Assembly (NCBI GenBank): GCA_035772735.1
Contig: JASDFA010000006.1
Span: 23,477,501-23,541,500 of the forward strand
Reading direction: 5' to 3'
Source: Datura wrightii
Lineage: Eukaryota > Streptophyta > Magnoliopsida > Solanales > Solanaceae
Length of the DNA: 64,000 bases
The translations under genes were made by a program, and so were the position numbers. Of the stretch, positions 10,680 to 22,040 are shown piece after piece. A model generated the notes under the pieces. That model searched no databases and was not told where the DNA came from. It worked only from the letters and a program-made list of their open reading frames with translations. Every line of letters begins with the position of its first letter. The stretch's first letter is position 1.

Positions 10680-11778
10680 TTACTCAATAAATGGTTGCAC
10701 TGCTGCGCAATTAAGTAACACATATCGATGAGCTTGAGTCTTCTCTAAAGAAGTCAAGAGGAATGTTGAGGAGCCTCCTACATGTCTACCTCGTCGAGGA
10801 AACATAGATGATATTTCAGAAGTCTCATTATGATTTGATTTATCGTTTACACGCTTAGGCCTATTTACCCTCGAATCAATATCCTCGAAATAACGGGAAC
10901 AAAAAGTTAGAGTTTCTTTAGCCATGTAACCTTCAGCAATGGAACCTTCTGGTTGTGATTTGTTTCCTACAAAGGACTTGAAATGACCCAACATTCTATA
11001 AACAAAATAGAAAGGCATCAAAATAAGCATTTACTTTTAGTCACTATTACAAGATCGATTCAAAGAGTTTTGAACAAGATATATTTTACCTTTCAACAAA
11101 ATACATCCATCGATATTATACTGGACCACCTTGGATTACTTCATCCACTAGATGGATAGTTAAATGAACCATTATAGTAAAAAAAGATGGAGGTAACAAC
11201 ATCTCTAAATGACAAAGTGTGAGAACAATCCAATCCTGTAGCTTTTCCAAGTCCGAGAGGCTTAAACTTTTCAGACAGAGGTGTCTAAAAAAGGAAGAAA
11301 TCTCTACTAAAACTGCAACAACATGATTTGGAAGCACATTGCGAATTGCTACAAGTAACAATTGTTCCACAATGATATGACAATCATGTCTTTTTAATCT
11401 GAATATCCTCTTTTGATCCAGATCAATAGAATGAGAAATATTACTTGAGTAACTATCCAGCACTAAGATATTCTTTAGTATTTTGAGAAAGGTGACTCTC
11501 TTTTTAGTTGGCATTGTAAACGCAGCAAGATGAAATTCTCCATTCTCATCTGGCCAAAGATCACGCCTTATACCCATATCTTGTAGATTTTTTCGAGCCA
11601 TAACATGATCCTTTGATTTATCTTTTTCATTTAGCAATGAGTATATAATATTGTCAAACACATTCTTCTCGATGGGCATAACATCAAAATTATGACGCAA
11701 CAAGTTGAATTCCCAATATGGAAGATTGAAGAATATGCTCTTTTTTTTTCCATTGTTGAGTTGCACTTTCCCCAACAT
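10680..11778 (-). pseudogene. CACTA transposase gene, DUF4218 region with one intron
   Basis: Minus strand. An open block from 11778 to 11116 holds SIFFNLPYWEFNLLRHNFDV, EKNVFDNIIYSLLNEKDKSK, RRDLWPDENGEFHLAAFTMP, RLKRHDCHIIVEQLLLVAIR and VLTLCHLEMLLPPSFFTIMV, all DUF4218-type landmarks. An in-frame TAA follows GGPV, where CAG/CAA would be expected, and the frame resumes as YRWMYFVER. A GT-AG intron fits at 11089-10996 (donor AAAG/GTAAAAT, acceptor TTTATAG/AATG). It rejoins at 10995 with LGHFKSFVGNKSQPEGSIAE and GYMAKETLTFCSRYFEDIDS. The block contributes to the tnp2 protein of CACTA elements; the premature stop marks the copy as inactive. Confidence 0.8.
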
Positions 11779-11782
11779 TCCT

Positions 11783-13042
11783 TTATCTATTTCTTTTCCT
11801 TTTGTTATTCAGCTCTGCTGGTCTTCCAAATGTAATATCAATTTCTTTCACTTGTTGTAAAATGTCTGACCCATAAAACTTCCTTCGTGGGTTCCTCTCC
11901 TCCACATCTCCAAAAAAATAAAATCTCATCAATCTAAATTTATGATTACTTGACAAAAATTGACGATGTCCAATAAAACACCACTTTCTATTGTGACGAA
12001 GCCGACAAGGTTCTGCGTTAAAATTACAAGATGGACATGCTAAACCAGTATGTGTGTTCCAATGAGATAAGATATCGAGTCTGAAAAAGACAGTAATTGT
12101 CCACATAAGAGTTGTCCTCATTCTAAACATTTCATTCTTTGATGAATCAAAACTTTCCACCTCTTAAGACCACAACTCATTCAATTCCTTAATAAGGGGT
12201 TGTAGGTATACATCTATATTATTCCTTGCCGTACGTGGACCTGGAATAATCATTGAGAGGATGAAATTAGGTTGCTTCATGCACAACCAAGGTGGAAGGT
12301 TATATGGAACCAAAATCACTGGCCAGATACTATAAGTAGTACTCATCGTTCCAAATGGATTAAAACCATCACTAGCAAGGCCTAGTCGAATATTTCTAGG
12401 ATCAGAAGCAAATTCAGGATAAGTTGTATCGAATCTTTTCCATGCCTCACCATCTCTAGGATGCCTCATGATTCCATCATTGTTACCATCCTCCACATGC
12501 CATCTTATATCGTCTGCAGTCTTGGAGCACATGAACAATCTTTGCATCCTTGGTTTTAATAGAAAGTAACGCAAAATTTTTGCAGGTTTCTTCTTTTGCT
12601 TCTTACCTATAGCATGCACATGATCTTTGTCACTCTTCTTTACAGGTTTCCATCTAGAAGTGTGACAATGCTTGCATGTTTCCTCATTAGCATCATCTCT
12701 CCAATACAACATGCAATCATTTGGACAAGCATCTATCTTGATATAATCAAGACACAATTTTTTTATTATTTTCTTGGCGTCATAAAAAGAATTAGGGATC
12801 TTTGCAAAGTCAAATGCATCTCTCAATTGATCTAGTATCATAGTCATTCCCTTATTACTTAATCCAGATAAATACTTTACGTGATATAACTTCAACAAAA
12901 ACTCTAGCTTTGAGAACTTGGACCCTTCATACAGTTCTTGACTTCCATCTCTAAGCAACTCAAGAAAGTCTTTGTTATTCGAAGCAGACATATCATTTAA
13001 TATTTCTTCTTCTCCTACTACTTGTGACAGACCTACATCCAT
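11783..13042 (-). pseudogene. CACTA tnp2-type transposase core (Transposase_21)
   Basis: Minus strand, two collinear open blocks (13042-12164 and 12160-11783) separated by an in-frame TAA after ELNELWS. Landmarks are YHVKYLSGLSNKGMTMILDQ, CPNDCMLYWRDDANEETCKH with HCHTSRWKP (Cys/His cluster), PRMQRLFMCSKTADDIRWHV, MRHPRDGEAWKRFDTTYPEF, LGLASDGFNPFGTMSTTYSI, WPVILVPYNLPPWLCMKQPN and FILSMIIPGPRTARNNIDVY. The second block continues with TITVFFRLDILSHWNTHTGL, ACPSCNFNAEPCRLRHNRKW and CFIGHRQFLSSNHKFR. The Asp of LGLASDGFNPFG is the conserved acidic residue usually assigned to the catalytic core. The enzyme would bind CACTA ends and excise and integrate the element; stops rule out activity from this copy. 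Confidence 0.9.
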
Positions 13043-13380
13043 ACCTCATGTCTTATGCCCTGAAATGCTTCATTAATCAATAATTCTACGGGATTTTCAG
13101 GAGGTAATATATCATGAGTAACCTCTATATTTTCAGAGTTCTGCAACACATTACTTTCCCCATGCATAACCCATGTGACATAATTTCGAGGGAATGACTT
13201 GCATATCAAATGGTCATACACTATATTTCTAGTTTGCCACTTCTTGCAACCGCAATTAGGACATGGACATTTTATTTTATCTTCAACAACTTCATTCATA
13301 AATGTGAAGTTCAGAAATTGATTCAAACCACGCAGATATTCAGTTGTGGTTCTTCGCTTTTCAATCCGTGATTTATCCAT
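13033..13380 (-). pseudogene. CACTA transposase N-terminal domain (Transpos_assoc)
   Basis: Minus strand start of the tnp2 gene: MDKSRIEKRRTTTEYLRGLN, then FLNFTFMNEV, IKCPCPNCGCKKWQTRNIVY and DHLICKSFPRNYVTWVMHGE. This is the transposase-associated domain with a C-x-C-x2-C-x-C metal-binding cluster and a DHL/WxxHGE motif. The start codon at 13378-13380 matches the usual MDKSW/R start of the family. The frame ends at HEVWM-stop, overlapping the next block by 10 bases in another frame. A one-base frameshift near 13040 therefore separates it from the transposase core. Confidence 0.85.
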
Positions 13381-14395
13381 CTAAATGTATTAAGAACTGA
13401 TCTGAAACACAACTAAAAACACTTTCGATGAAGCAAAATCAGATTATCAAAGAAATAAAGTTTGTTCTTTTAAAAATAATTATGCAATGTAAAGATAGAG
13501 ATTGACATTACATCAACCTCAATACATTCTCAAACATCCTTAGACATTAAAGATTAATCACAGACATTGAAGCAGTTTTTTCCCTTAAAATTTGCAAGTA
13601 CATATATTTCAATTCCAATACAGTGACAAAGCATTTGCTTCGAGATCGAGGAGGATGATCAGAACATACATTAAATATTTTCTCATTAGTTATGGTTTTG
13701 TTAATAATTTAATATCGAAAATCAGACATATTAGTTATATAAAGTTTTATCATGAACATCATAAATGTATTATTACTTACGCAGAAATTACCTTAGTGAC
13801 ATAGAATTCATATTACAAACTAAAATTTACTGGAATCAAACAGAAACGATATTGTCCATAATCTCAAATTCACCACCATCACCTCTATAAAAATGGCCCA
13901 ACAACTTTCACAAAACTAAAATCGAACAACACTGTAAAAATAAGTAGAAGCGAGCTTACACCTCAATTTTAGCAGAGAGAGATTTCTTCTTAAATTATAG
14001 CGTTCTGTTGATACTTGCAAACTGAATTCCACTAGAGAAACAACACTATAAAAATCAGTCAAGCGAGAACACAAAATCAATAGAGGAACAAATTTAAATC
14101 CACGTTAAAGTGAAATTTTCTACTAACTAAAGTGAAATTCTAAGATTAATACAAAATTAATAGAGGAACACTGCAAACTCTACAATCTTCTGAAATGGCA
14201 TGTCGACAAAGTGTTTGGAATTTCAACTGTAAACTCAATTTCTCTTACCTTTGGACCAATGAAGGAGAAGTCTCTGCGCGCCTTTCTTTTAGGGTAAATG
14301 GGTTGGAGCAAAAAAAATGAAGAAAATAATCTAAAATTTACAGATATATGCGCGCCTTTCTTTTAGGATAACGGAGGGTTTAGACCGCCGTAACT
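13381..14395. other. CACTA right-side leader and subterminal region
   Basis: Noncoding sequence upstream of the minus-strand transposase gene; it should hold that gene's promoter and 5' leader. GCGCGCCTTTCTTTTAGG occurs twice, at 14276 and 14350. The second copy leads into ATAACGGAGGGTTTAGACCGCCGT, which resembles the GGCGGTT motifs of the left end and marks the last recognisable CACTA sequence. Confidence 0.5.
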
Positions 14396-14639
14396 CAACC
14401 CTACTGTACCCTTCATTTAATTTAACATGAAAGAATTTTTTAAAACATTTTCTTAGTTAAAATATTTTTCTCTACTCTTCATCGTTAGAAATGTACACTT
14501 TATTAAAGAAGATTTTTGGTAAAACATAATTATCTTCTCCTCTTTTAAAATTTTATCAATTATTTTCTGTGTTTCGCTTCTTTCTTCTTTTTATTTTAGG
14601 GTTTTTGATCATATGTTGTTTAGATGCCATAAAACACAA
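14396..14639. other. Unassigned AT-rich spacer
   Basis: No frame, no terminal repeat and no match to the LTR pieces to the right. It may be target DNA between the broken CACTA end and the LINE. Confidence 0.3.
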
Positions 14640-15418
14640 ATAGTTTAGAAAATATGTCCTATTAATTGCCTAATATAGAAAATACAATGGATTTCACTAG
14701 ATGGTAGAAAATTTTTATTAATGCAAATCAATGTTCTGATTATAGTGATCTTGCTAAGCTTAGTGTCTCTATCATGTCGCAAATTTGGAAGGCAAGAAAC
14801 TCTATGATTTTTAATGGAGAAATTTGCGAAACTAGTGATATCGTTAATAAGGCACTTTTTGACTTTCATGATTATGAAGATATTTTATCAACTACTATTT
14901 ATCCTGCGCTTGTACCTAACTGTCTCAATGATAGAGATATTATTTTGAAACAAGATGGTGTTGTTATGTTTGCAGATGCTAACTTACAAAAGGAGAAAAA
15001 GATGGAAAGCGTTGGAGTGGCGGCTATGAATAGCTGTGGTAACTAGCTTCAAGCCATTGGTAAACCAATTCAATTTGTTGGGAAGGCCATTACTACTGAA
15101 GCATTAGCAATTCGTGAAGCTTTAGATAACGCGAGGAGAAATGGATGGTCAATGTGGTGGATATGATAACTAAGAAAGGTGAAGTTTCATGGGAGATAGA
15201 GGCTACTTGTGAAGATATTTGGACGCTTATGAGATCCTTTGAGGAAGTTCATGTTGTACATATTCCTATATCTTAGAATATGGTAGAGCACAATTTAGCT
15301 AAATTTTCTATTTCTCTATTGCATAAGATTGCTTGGTTTTTTAATTTTCCTAGTTGGTTTGTAACTGATGTTGTTGCATTCATATAGATAGGTTGTTTGA
15401 TGTCAAAAAAAAAAAAAA
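14640..15418 (+). mobile_element. 5'-truncated LINE (L1-type) with RNase H and poly(A)
   Basis: The plus strand reads, with stops and one or two frame shifts: DLAKLSVSIMSQIWKARNSM (end of the zf-RVT region), then VVMFADANLQKEKKMESVGV and AAMNSCGN-stop-LQAIGKPIQFVGK, ITTEALAIREALDNARRNGW, VDMITKKGEVSWEIEATCED, then HIPIS-stop-NMVEHNLAKFS. These are the hallmarks of the reverse-transcriptase-like RNase H domain (FADAN, TEALAIREAL, HNLAKF) found at the C terminus of plant L1 LINEs. After the final stop, GCTTGTTTGATGTC-type sequence runs into 13 A residues ending near 15418, the expected poly(A) tail. The element lacks endonuclease and most of the reverse transcriptase, a typical dead 5'-truncated insertion. 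Confidence 0.88.
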
Positions 15419-15894
15419 CTCCCCTAAAACTCTCACTCCCCCAGTTTTTTTTCTTCTTTTTTTCTTTCCACACCTTAAAAACTCTCACTTAAAAACCAAT
15501 TTCAAAATTCTCCCACGTTTTTTTTCCTCTTCTCACAACCTAAAAACTCTCACCCAAAAAACTTATCCAAAAATAATCATAAGTTTTTTTTATTTTCATA
15601 CCCTAAAAACTCTCAATTCTAATACTAATCTCACTCCTCCACATTTTCATTTTCTACTATATAAAAACACAAAACACACAAAATAACAAAAGAACGCAGA
15701 TAGAGAGATATAGAAAAAATCAACGGCAGAGAGGAAAAAAAATGAAAAATAAGAGAAGAAGTAAAGATAATAGTGCCAAGGTCCTATTGCTCTTGTTAGA
15801 TTGTTGTTGCAGTCGGTTACAAAAAGGTTCCCTTTTATTTTATCTATTTCTTTTCACATATAGAAATTTGGTTATATTTTCATCTCCAATTTCA

Positions 15895-15897
<3 letters not shown>

Positions 15898-15968
<71 letters not shown>
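15898..15968. repeat. (AAT)n microsatellite
   Basis: About 23 perfect AAT units inside the Tat/Ogre-like LTR, right after the block shared with the other LTR. The other LTR copy has a TAG/TGG-type array at the same place (29494-29690). The polyasparagine frame across it is an artefact. Confidence 0.95.
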
Positions 15969-15969
<1 letters not shown>

Positions 15970-16483
15970 CTTCTTTTTCATGAATTTTAAAATTATAACA
16001 TAATAATTTTATAGTTTTGTTGTTAGTATGAATAAGAAAATAAAGCTAACAAAGTTAATTTTTAATGAATTTGAATAATTAATTTTTTATTGATATTTTT
16101 ATTTAGAATAATTAAAAATAAACTGTCAAAAAAAAAAAGAAAAACAGAAACGAAAAAAGACGCAGCAAAAAAAGAAAAAGAAACTGAAAACACAGGAAGA
16201 AGAAAAGAAAAGAAAAGAAAAGAAAAGAAAAGAAAGGTAAAAAGAAAAACGGATGGAGGAAAAAAATGAAAACAGAAAGAAAAAGAAAGAAAGGAGAGGA
16301 AAAAAAAAACAAAAGGTTAGGTTATTTTTTATTGTGAGTTAATTCTCGTAAAAAGATAATACTTAATTTTTGTATATTATAAATATTTTTATATATAAGA
16401 TTGATATTTAAGTTATTTAGTTATCGTATTTGCTAATTTTAATTCTATTAAAATCTTATTTTTTTTATTTGTAGTAGAAGAAG

Positions 16484-16498
16484 AAATCGATGATGATG

Positions 16499-16552
<54 letters not shown>
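16484..16552. repeat. (GAT)n(AAT)n microsatellite
   Basis: GATGATGATGAT followed by about 17 AAT units within the LTR. It is noncoding. Confidence 0.95.
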
Positions 16553-16951
16553 TTAAAATATTATTATTATAAATTTGATTCAAATTAAGGATACTATTTT
16601 ATTTTTTGAGACATTTAAATATTAAAAAAATCAAGAATGTGATTACGTATATTGACTATTTTATTTTAATAATTAATAGTTCATTAAGTAAAATCAAAGA
16701 CATGTGGACAAAATTTAGTAGATGTAGTGAACGAGCAAAAAAAGAGGTTACGCTTCTAAACTGTTGTATGCCAAGACTAAGAATGCGGTTAAGTATCTTG
16801 GTTGAGACTAGTAAAAGTTCAATAATATTAAAGTGAAATGATAGACATAATTGATATATACAATATTCAATAATTATATTTAATCGAGTATAAGTCTATT
16901 CAAAATCGTTACTTATTCTTCAACCTTCGCCTAAAAAGGGGTGTGACATCT

Positions 16952-16970
16952 CTGGTGACTCCGATGAGGA
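16952..16970 (+). other. Primer-binding site, Arg-tRNA type
   Basis: CTGGTGACTCCGATGAGGA starts three bases after the LTR end. It differs at a few positions from TGGCGACTCCGCTGGGGA, complementary to the 3' end of plant tRNA-Arg and characteristic of the Tat/Ogre lineage (from memory of the family). It primes minus-strand DNA synthesis. Its presence fixes the plus-strand orientation of the element. Confidence 0.65.
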
Positions 16971-17814
16971 CTAACCAGAATTTGAGCTTTGTTACATTGA
17001 CTCACGCTTGGCTTTTATTATTATTTATTGAATATATTGTGTGTATATCGGCCTAATGTGCTACTTGTGATTTTGTATCCATTCGATATTTTTGAACTGT
17101 ATATATATGTGTGCTCTTATGCGCTCCCCCTGAGTCTCTGAAAATAATTCACACATGATCACAAGAATGCAATTATCCATCCTACACTCTTTGGAGATAA
17201 AGCCGGAGTGTCCTGACACCTGGTGAAGGATTATAGTCACACATGATAGGCGGAGTTGGACCAGCAATGAAATCAAAACACCGCTGCTATTGATAAGACA
17301 GTCTAGACATCTTATTTCAATGGGGTTGAACGTAGCAGAATTAAAACATATACATAGTTATCCCTAGTAGGTTTCACTTATTTGTATCATTTGCATTTCA
17401 CTCAGTGAGGTTTCGCACAGGGCTGACTGTTGGACCCATCAAGTCAGGTACCCAATTTTTTTTATGGACCAACATATGCATCCTATGTGCTATTTGTAAC
17501 ATTATTTGAAATGACGTATTGTTGACCATTTTTTAGGATAATTAATGAATTAAAGAGAGATTTACTCTTTTATTTATTTTATATACCTCTTATCTATTAA
17601 CAACTCGAAAGGTTTCGAATATTTTCCCTTTTAGAAAAATATTCCTTAATAATATCGAGTTTTTCAGAAAAATTATATTAAAAAAATGAAGGTTCTTTTT
17701 CCTTTATTCAAGAATTTTAGAAAAAAGAAAAAGAAAATTTTTTGTTCTTCATTCAAAAATATATAAAATTTAAAAAATGATTTTGTTTACTTCATATTTT
17801 ATATTTTGTGAATT

Positions 17815-18440
17815 ACGTACACCTAATTTTTACCTCGATGAGATACGTAGGCAGCCCTGCTCGAGTTCGGTGATCCTTATTTCAAACAAAAAAATACATA
17901 AATTTTTTTTCTTCATATTCAAAATTCAATTAAAATATGTATTTTGATGATTTAGTTGAAAATTCAACAAAAAAAAGAGGTTTTTTTATGATCCTTGAGA
18001 ACTACCTGTACCTGATTCTCGCCTTGATGAGATACATAGGCAACCCTCCTTGGGTTCGGTGATTCTCATTCAACAAAAATAAAAAATAAAAAAATTTCAT
18101 AATCAAAAATTTAAAAAAAAAATTCTTTCTTATTCAAAAAATCCAAAAAAAGAGAGTTTTTTTTTTAAAATTCATGTCTCAATCTTCACAGACTACACAC
18201 ACCAGATTTTCACCTTGATGAGATATGTAGGCAACTCTCCTCGGGTTCAATGATACATATAAAAAAAGTTTTTCTTTCATATTCAAAATTTAGCATAAAA
18301 ATATTTTGATTATTTAGTTGAAATTTTTTTTTAAAGTTTCTTTTTATTTCACATCTTAATTTTTCTGAACTAAATCTAACCGGATTCTTGTATCAATAAG
18401 ATAAGTACGCAACCCTTTATTTGGGTTCGATCCTACCTAA
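17815..18440 (+). repeat. Imperfect ~190-bp tandem repeat, four copies
   Basis: Each copy contains CCTTGATGAGATACGTAGGCAACCCTCCTTGGGTTCGGTGAT-like sequence followed by an A-rich stretch; copies centre near 17845, 18035, 18220 and 18400, the last most decayed. A relative of the core (CCCCGGATATGTAGGCTGTCCCAAAATCAGGGCTCGAT) occurs near the 3' end of the same element at 28553. It is noncoding. Confidence 0.75.
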
Positions 18441-19780
18441 AAAAAAAAGGATAAAAAGGTATAATTTCTTGACTTGGTTGGTACCAATATATTTAGGAGT
18501 ATGCATAAGAAAGAAACAAGTGTTAAATGATTGGCATGATAGAGAGGACTAACTTTGTTGTTAACCATAGATTCTTTTGGTATCTCATAATTGTATTTAA
18601 GTGACACTTCAGAAGTTCTCTCGATTAAAGTCAGGATTTAAATAAATCAGACCTCATCGTTTCATGTGCATTGTATGGTAACTTCAGATTAAAAATTCAA
18701 TGACATTGCTTTACTGATCCAAAATTTGGCCCAAATGTGTACTGAGATGAATTTTTGAGTAACATTGACTTAGAAAAGGATTGTGGGCTTTCTTTGATTC
18801 GATCGCACCTTTGAAACCTACCAAATGACATGTGATCCTTAGAGTTCTCCTTTTGAGCCTAAAACTTTTTATTTTGATAACCACATCTTAACTTATATCC
18901 TTTGAGTACATATATAAATGCACTATTCCTTTTGGTCCCACCTCCCTGATCACACTAGCAATAATTTAAATTGGGTGATGAAGCAAAAATAAAAGATGCA
19001 AAAGTCCCTAAAATAAATAAATAAATAAAATTACAAAAATACAACTGCAGAAAGGAAGGAGAAATCCTGTAGACAAGAAAAGAAAAAAAACTCCAAAAAG
19101 AAAAACTCCAACAAGGAGCGAGATTCCAAAAAGAAGAAACAAAAAATAATTCTTGGGGAAAAGGAAAAGCAAGAAAAATGAGAAGTGGAAGCAAAACAAC
19201 TGAAGATCAAGTTTGAAAATGCAACATATTGAAAGCATGGTGTTATTCTTAAGGAAAGAATAGTTATTCTATCCCAAATGAATATCCTACCCATCCGTAA
19301 GCCTACATCACAAGCTATTGACAAGTCCTACTTGATCCCATTTCAATTGTTCTCAAATTAGTGGATACTTATATTAGGACCAAGCATATGGTAATCTCAA
19401 ATGCATGCATTGAACATCTTTCCAAGTGTGAGTGACTTCCAAAGTGTTCTATGATCTAAATGCTTCTATTGTGTGCGATTAGGACTTTATTTGTGGGAAA
19501 GACACTTGAAACATGAGGATAAGAATAATTCTAAACCTTAAGTTGAGGCAAGAAGAACATATATTGTCAATACATAAGTATGTTTGAGGTACCATTCGAA
19601 ATTATAGGAATTATATATAAGTTGACACCCAAAATTTTTTGAAAGAAACTGATGGTTATTCCTATGCATATTACTAATTATTGGTACCAACTGAAGTCAA
19701 GAAATACTCAACCACTAAATTGGTTTTTCTCCCTTCATTTTTCAAGCATTTATTTATAAAAGACCTTTGAAGAAGGAAAT
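18441..19780. other. Internal noncoding part of the Tat/Ogre-like element, bounded by inverted repeats
   Basis: Arms at 18464-18510 (ATTTCTTGACTTGGTTGGTA, CCAATATATTTAGG) and 19656-19705 (TTGGTACCAACTGAAGTCAA) are inverted repeats of about 45 bases with a few differences, 1.15 kb apart. Between them are Ogre-type 3' region phrases (CCTTTGAGTACATATATAAA, GGTCCCACCTCCCTGATCAC) and an A-rich zone. Frames on either strand are low-complexity and are not called. Confidence 0.5.
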
Positions 19781-19784
19781 AATA

Positions 19785-19828
<44 letters not shown>

Positions 19829-19845
19829 AATGATAATGATAATAC

Positions 19846-19896
<51 letters not shown>

Positions 19897-19946
19897 TAAT
19901 AATGATAATAATAATAATAATAATGGTAATAATAATAATAATAATA
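19781..19946. repeat. Compound (ATG)n(AAT)n microsatellite
   Basis: About 14 ATG units grade into a long AAT array with scattered GAT/GGT changes. It is the third long AAT-type array in this element. Translations give only homopolymers of Met/Ile or Leu/Ser. Confidence 0.95.
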
Positions 19947-20094
19947 CAACAATCAATAAAATTAGAGTATATTTTTAAATTCTAGATGCTACAATCTCCT
20001 AGGAGATGTTTTCTCCTAGTTTTATTTTCGCATAAATAATTGTTGATTCTGATGACACTCACAATAATTTTTTGATAAAACTGGAAAAGAAAAT

Positions 20095-22040
20095 TATTAC
20101 ACCCCGTAAGTTTATATTGTTTAACCGACGCATGTGTATGTATATTAAGAGTTTTAGAGTATGACGTGTGCGGAAAATGATTCGGAGGGTGATCGCGCGA
20201 GCATGTCGTCGAGCGGGCGAGAGGCGGGGGCTGGAGACTGGGCGTGCTAGGTGCCGCACCGTACAACCTGCCCTATGCTATGGCTGGCATGTCGCACCTG
20301 TGACCTGGCAGGATGGGCAGTGCGCTGTGTTCCCTGCCCATCTCCTCAATACCTATATATAGTTAAGTGTGAGTTTAGGTTCATTTTAAAAAACATTTCC
20401 TAGAGAACATATTTGGTAGTACCTCTTCCTCCCTCAACTTTTCATCGATTAATCATAAAATTATGCCGTTAAACTCTATTTAAATGCAAATTTATCTTGC
20501 ATAATGAATTTCGGGCCTACCATAAACGTATCTATGGAGTTATTTCTTGAAATCTAGCTCGGATCGTCGGAGTCCTACCGAGTAGAAGTTGTAGAAATCA
20601 CTTGTAATTGAGTCCTAGACGTCCACAAGTGATAAGTAAGTATTTCTACCTTCTAAACTCTCAAAAATTTGTAAGCTTTCGGCCGAATTGAATATGTTAT
20701 GACTTGTGGATGTTATGTTTGTAAATGAAGTTTCCTATCCATATTTCCTCAACGTAAGGACTACAATTTGGAGGAGTTATCGGTTCTTGAACTACAACAG
20801 GGTTAATTGAGCAGAATTCAGAGATTAAGGTATGTTAAGGCTACCTCCTCTCACCAAGTTACTCCTGTTTTTTAGCTGATACGGATCAATACATTGTAGT
20901 AGTTTATGCTTATAGTGTTGTGGTTATATTCTACGAGATGAATTAAGATTATAACATAGTATCCCTTGTCGGAAAGTTTGTGTTCAATTTTGATTATCGC
21001 CAGAGGCGACGAAGGGATTCCGTATTTCATTATTTACCAGTTAAGGAGACCAGTAAGTGTCTTGTTTCCATATTGAGGCTGAAGATATCTGAGGATAGTT
21101 GTTAGCATAATTCGTTAAGTTAAGTAGCATATGACATAGTTTGGCGATACAATATACTGTTCCTCCTATATACATACAGTAGAGCTCTCTTACAAACTAT
21201 TGGCGTATCTTGACGCCTACAGGACTAGAATCATGATAGAATTACCTTATCTTCCCGTCAGTGGCATCAGGGTTGCCAAATGGACTAGGTGGTAGCTTTC
21301 TAGGCGAGTTATCTACTATTAACGACCGTATAGCTTCTTCCCACTTACAAATACAGCTACAGGAACCCAAACGACTTAGCTACAGTTACAGGAGCCCAGA
21401 TGACCCAGATATACTTATAGGAGCTTAGATGGCTCGAATACAGCTACAGGAGCCCAGAAGGCTCCGACACAGAGCCTAGAAAGCTCAGGTACAACTTCAG
21501 AAGTCAAGTATACCATAGTTACAGCTTGCCTACGGGCCCATAGTGGTAAGATAGGAAGAGCATGGATTGCTTGTACTTGCCGGGGCTCATGGGGCCCTGG
21601 TAGGTTATTCTGTGCTGTTTGTACCTTCCAAGCTTATGGAAGCCAGGTTAGTTCTTGTTTGTACATTACCTGTTAGCTATAAGTCTATATTGTGAGGTTA
21701 TGCAGGTTAACTTTTGGCCCTTATTACTAATTGCTTTCAATTCCTTATCAGCTTTCGTTCAGTTATTTACTACTTTAAATATTTGGTACATATTGTTCTG
21801 TCGCCCACACATAGGGCGCTGCATACTTGCCTGCAGGTCCAGACATACAGGGTTCAAGACCGTCTCAGTAGCTGTTCAGATCCAATAGATTGGCTAGCTC
21901 ATTTCTTCTGGAGTTTCCAGCCGTTTAAGGTTTGACTATCTTTTGTTGTATAGTTTTTGGGTAGGCCACAGACTTATCCGGACCAATATATTACTCTTAG
22001 AGGCTTGCAGACTACAATTTTAGTTAGTTATACGTTATTA
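20095..22040 (+). repeat. Gypsy LTR, plus orientation, 3'-truncated
   Basis: It begins TATTACACCCCGTAAG (canonical TGTTACACCCC in sister copies). A TATA box candidate is CCTATATATAG at 20351, followed by GTTAAGTGTGAG and GGTTCATTTT, all shared with the inverted partner at 25210-27414. Homology runs through CTCTTAGAGGCTTGCAGACT (21989) to AGTTAGTTATACGTTATTA near 22040 and stops there, losing about 350 bases of U5. Confidence 0.85.

Larger units (their letters stand above)
4526..14395 (-). mobile_element. CACTA (En/Spm) DNA transposon, right terminus lost
   Basis: The left end carries the diagnostic CACTACAAAAA. Just inside lie subterminal GGCGGTTTTAAAACC/ACCGCC-type motifs. The inside holds the two usual genes of a plant CACTA element, both on the minus strand: a tnp2-like transposase (9774-13380) and the plant Ptta/En/Spm second gene (5368-8687). 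Both carry stops and frameshifts, so the copy is not autonomous. The right side shows a matching subterminal motif (GGGTTTAGACCGCCGT, near 14377) but no TTTTTGTAGTG terminus, so that end is deleted or mutated. The interval between the two halves of the second gene carries host gene fragments and a plastid rRNA piece. Confidence 0.9.
15419..16948 (+). repeat. 5' LTR of the Tat/Ogre-like element, start missing
   Basis: It aligns with 29056-29490 over its first ~430 bases and ends in CCTAAAAAGGGGTGTGACA, the usual CA terminus right before the primer site. It contains two long AAT microsatellites and a purine-rich GAAAA array (16198-16240). TATATAAAAACACAAAACAC at 15659 is a plausible TATA region. 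The first ~350 bases expected from the other LTR (28703-29050) are absent; the LINE poly(A) tail abuts instead. Confidence 0.65.

Noticed and set aside
15742..16312. Open frames over AAT and GAAAA arrays (82 aa plus, 66 aa minus)
   Set aside because: Homopolymer or low-complexity translations of microsatellites inside an LTR; no domain or start context.
19750..19985. Met/Ile-rich and Leu/Ser-rich frames on both strands
   Set aside because: Direct translation of a compound ATG/AAT microsatellite.
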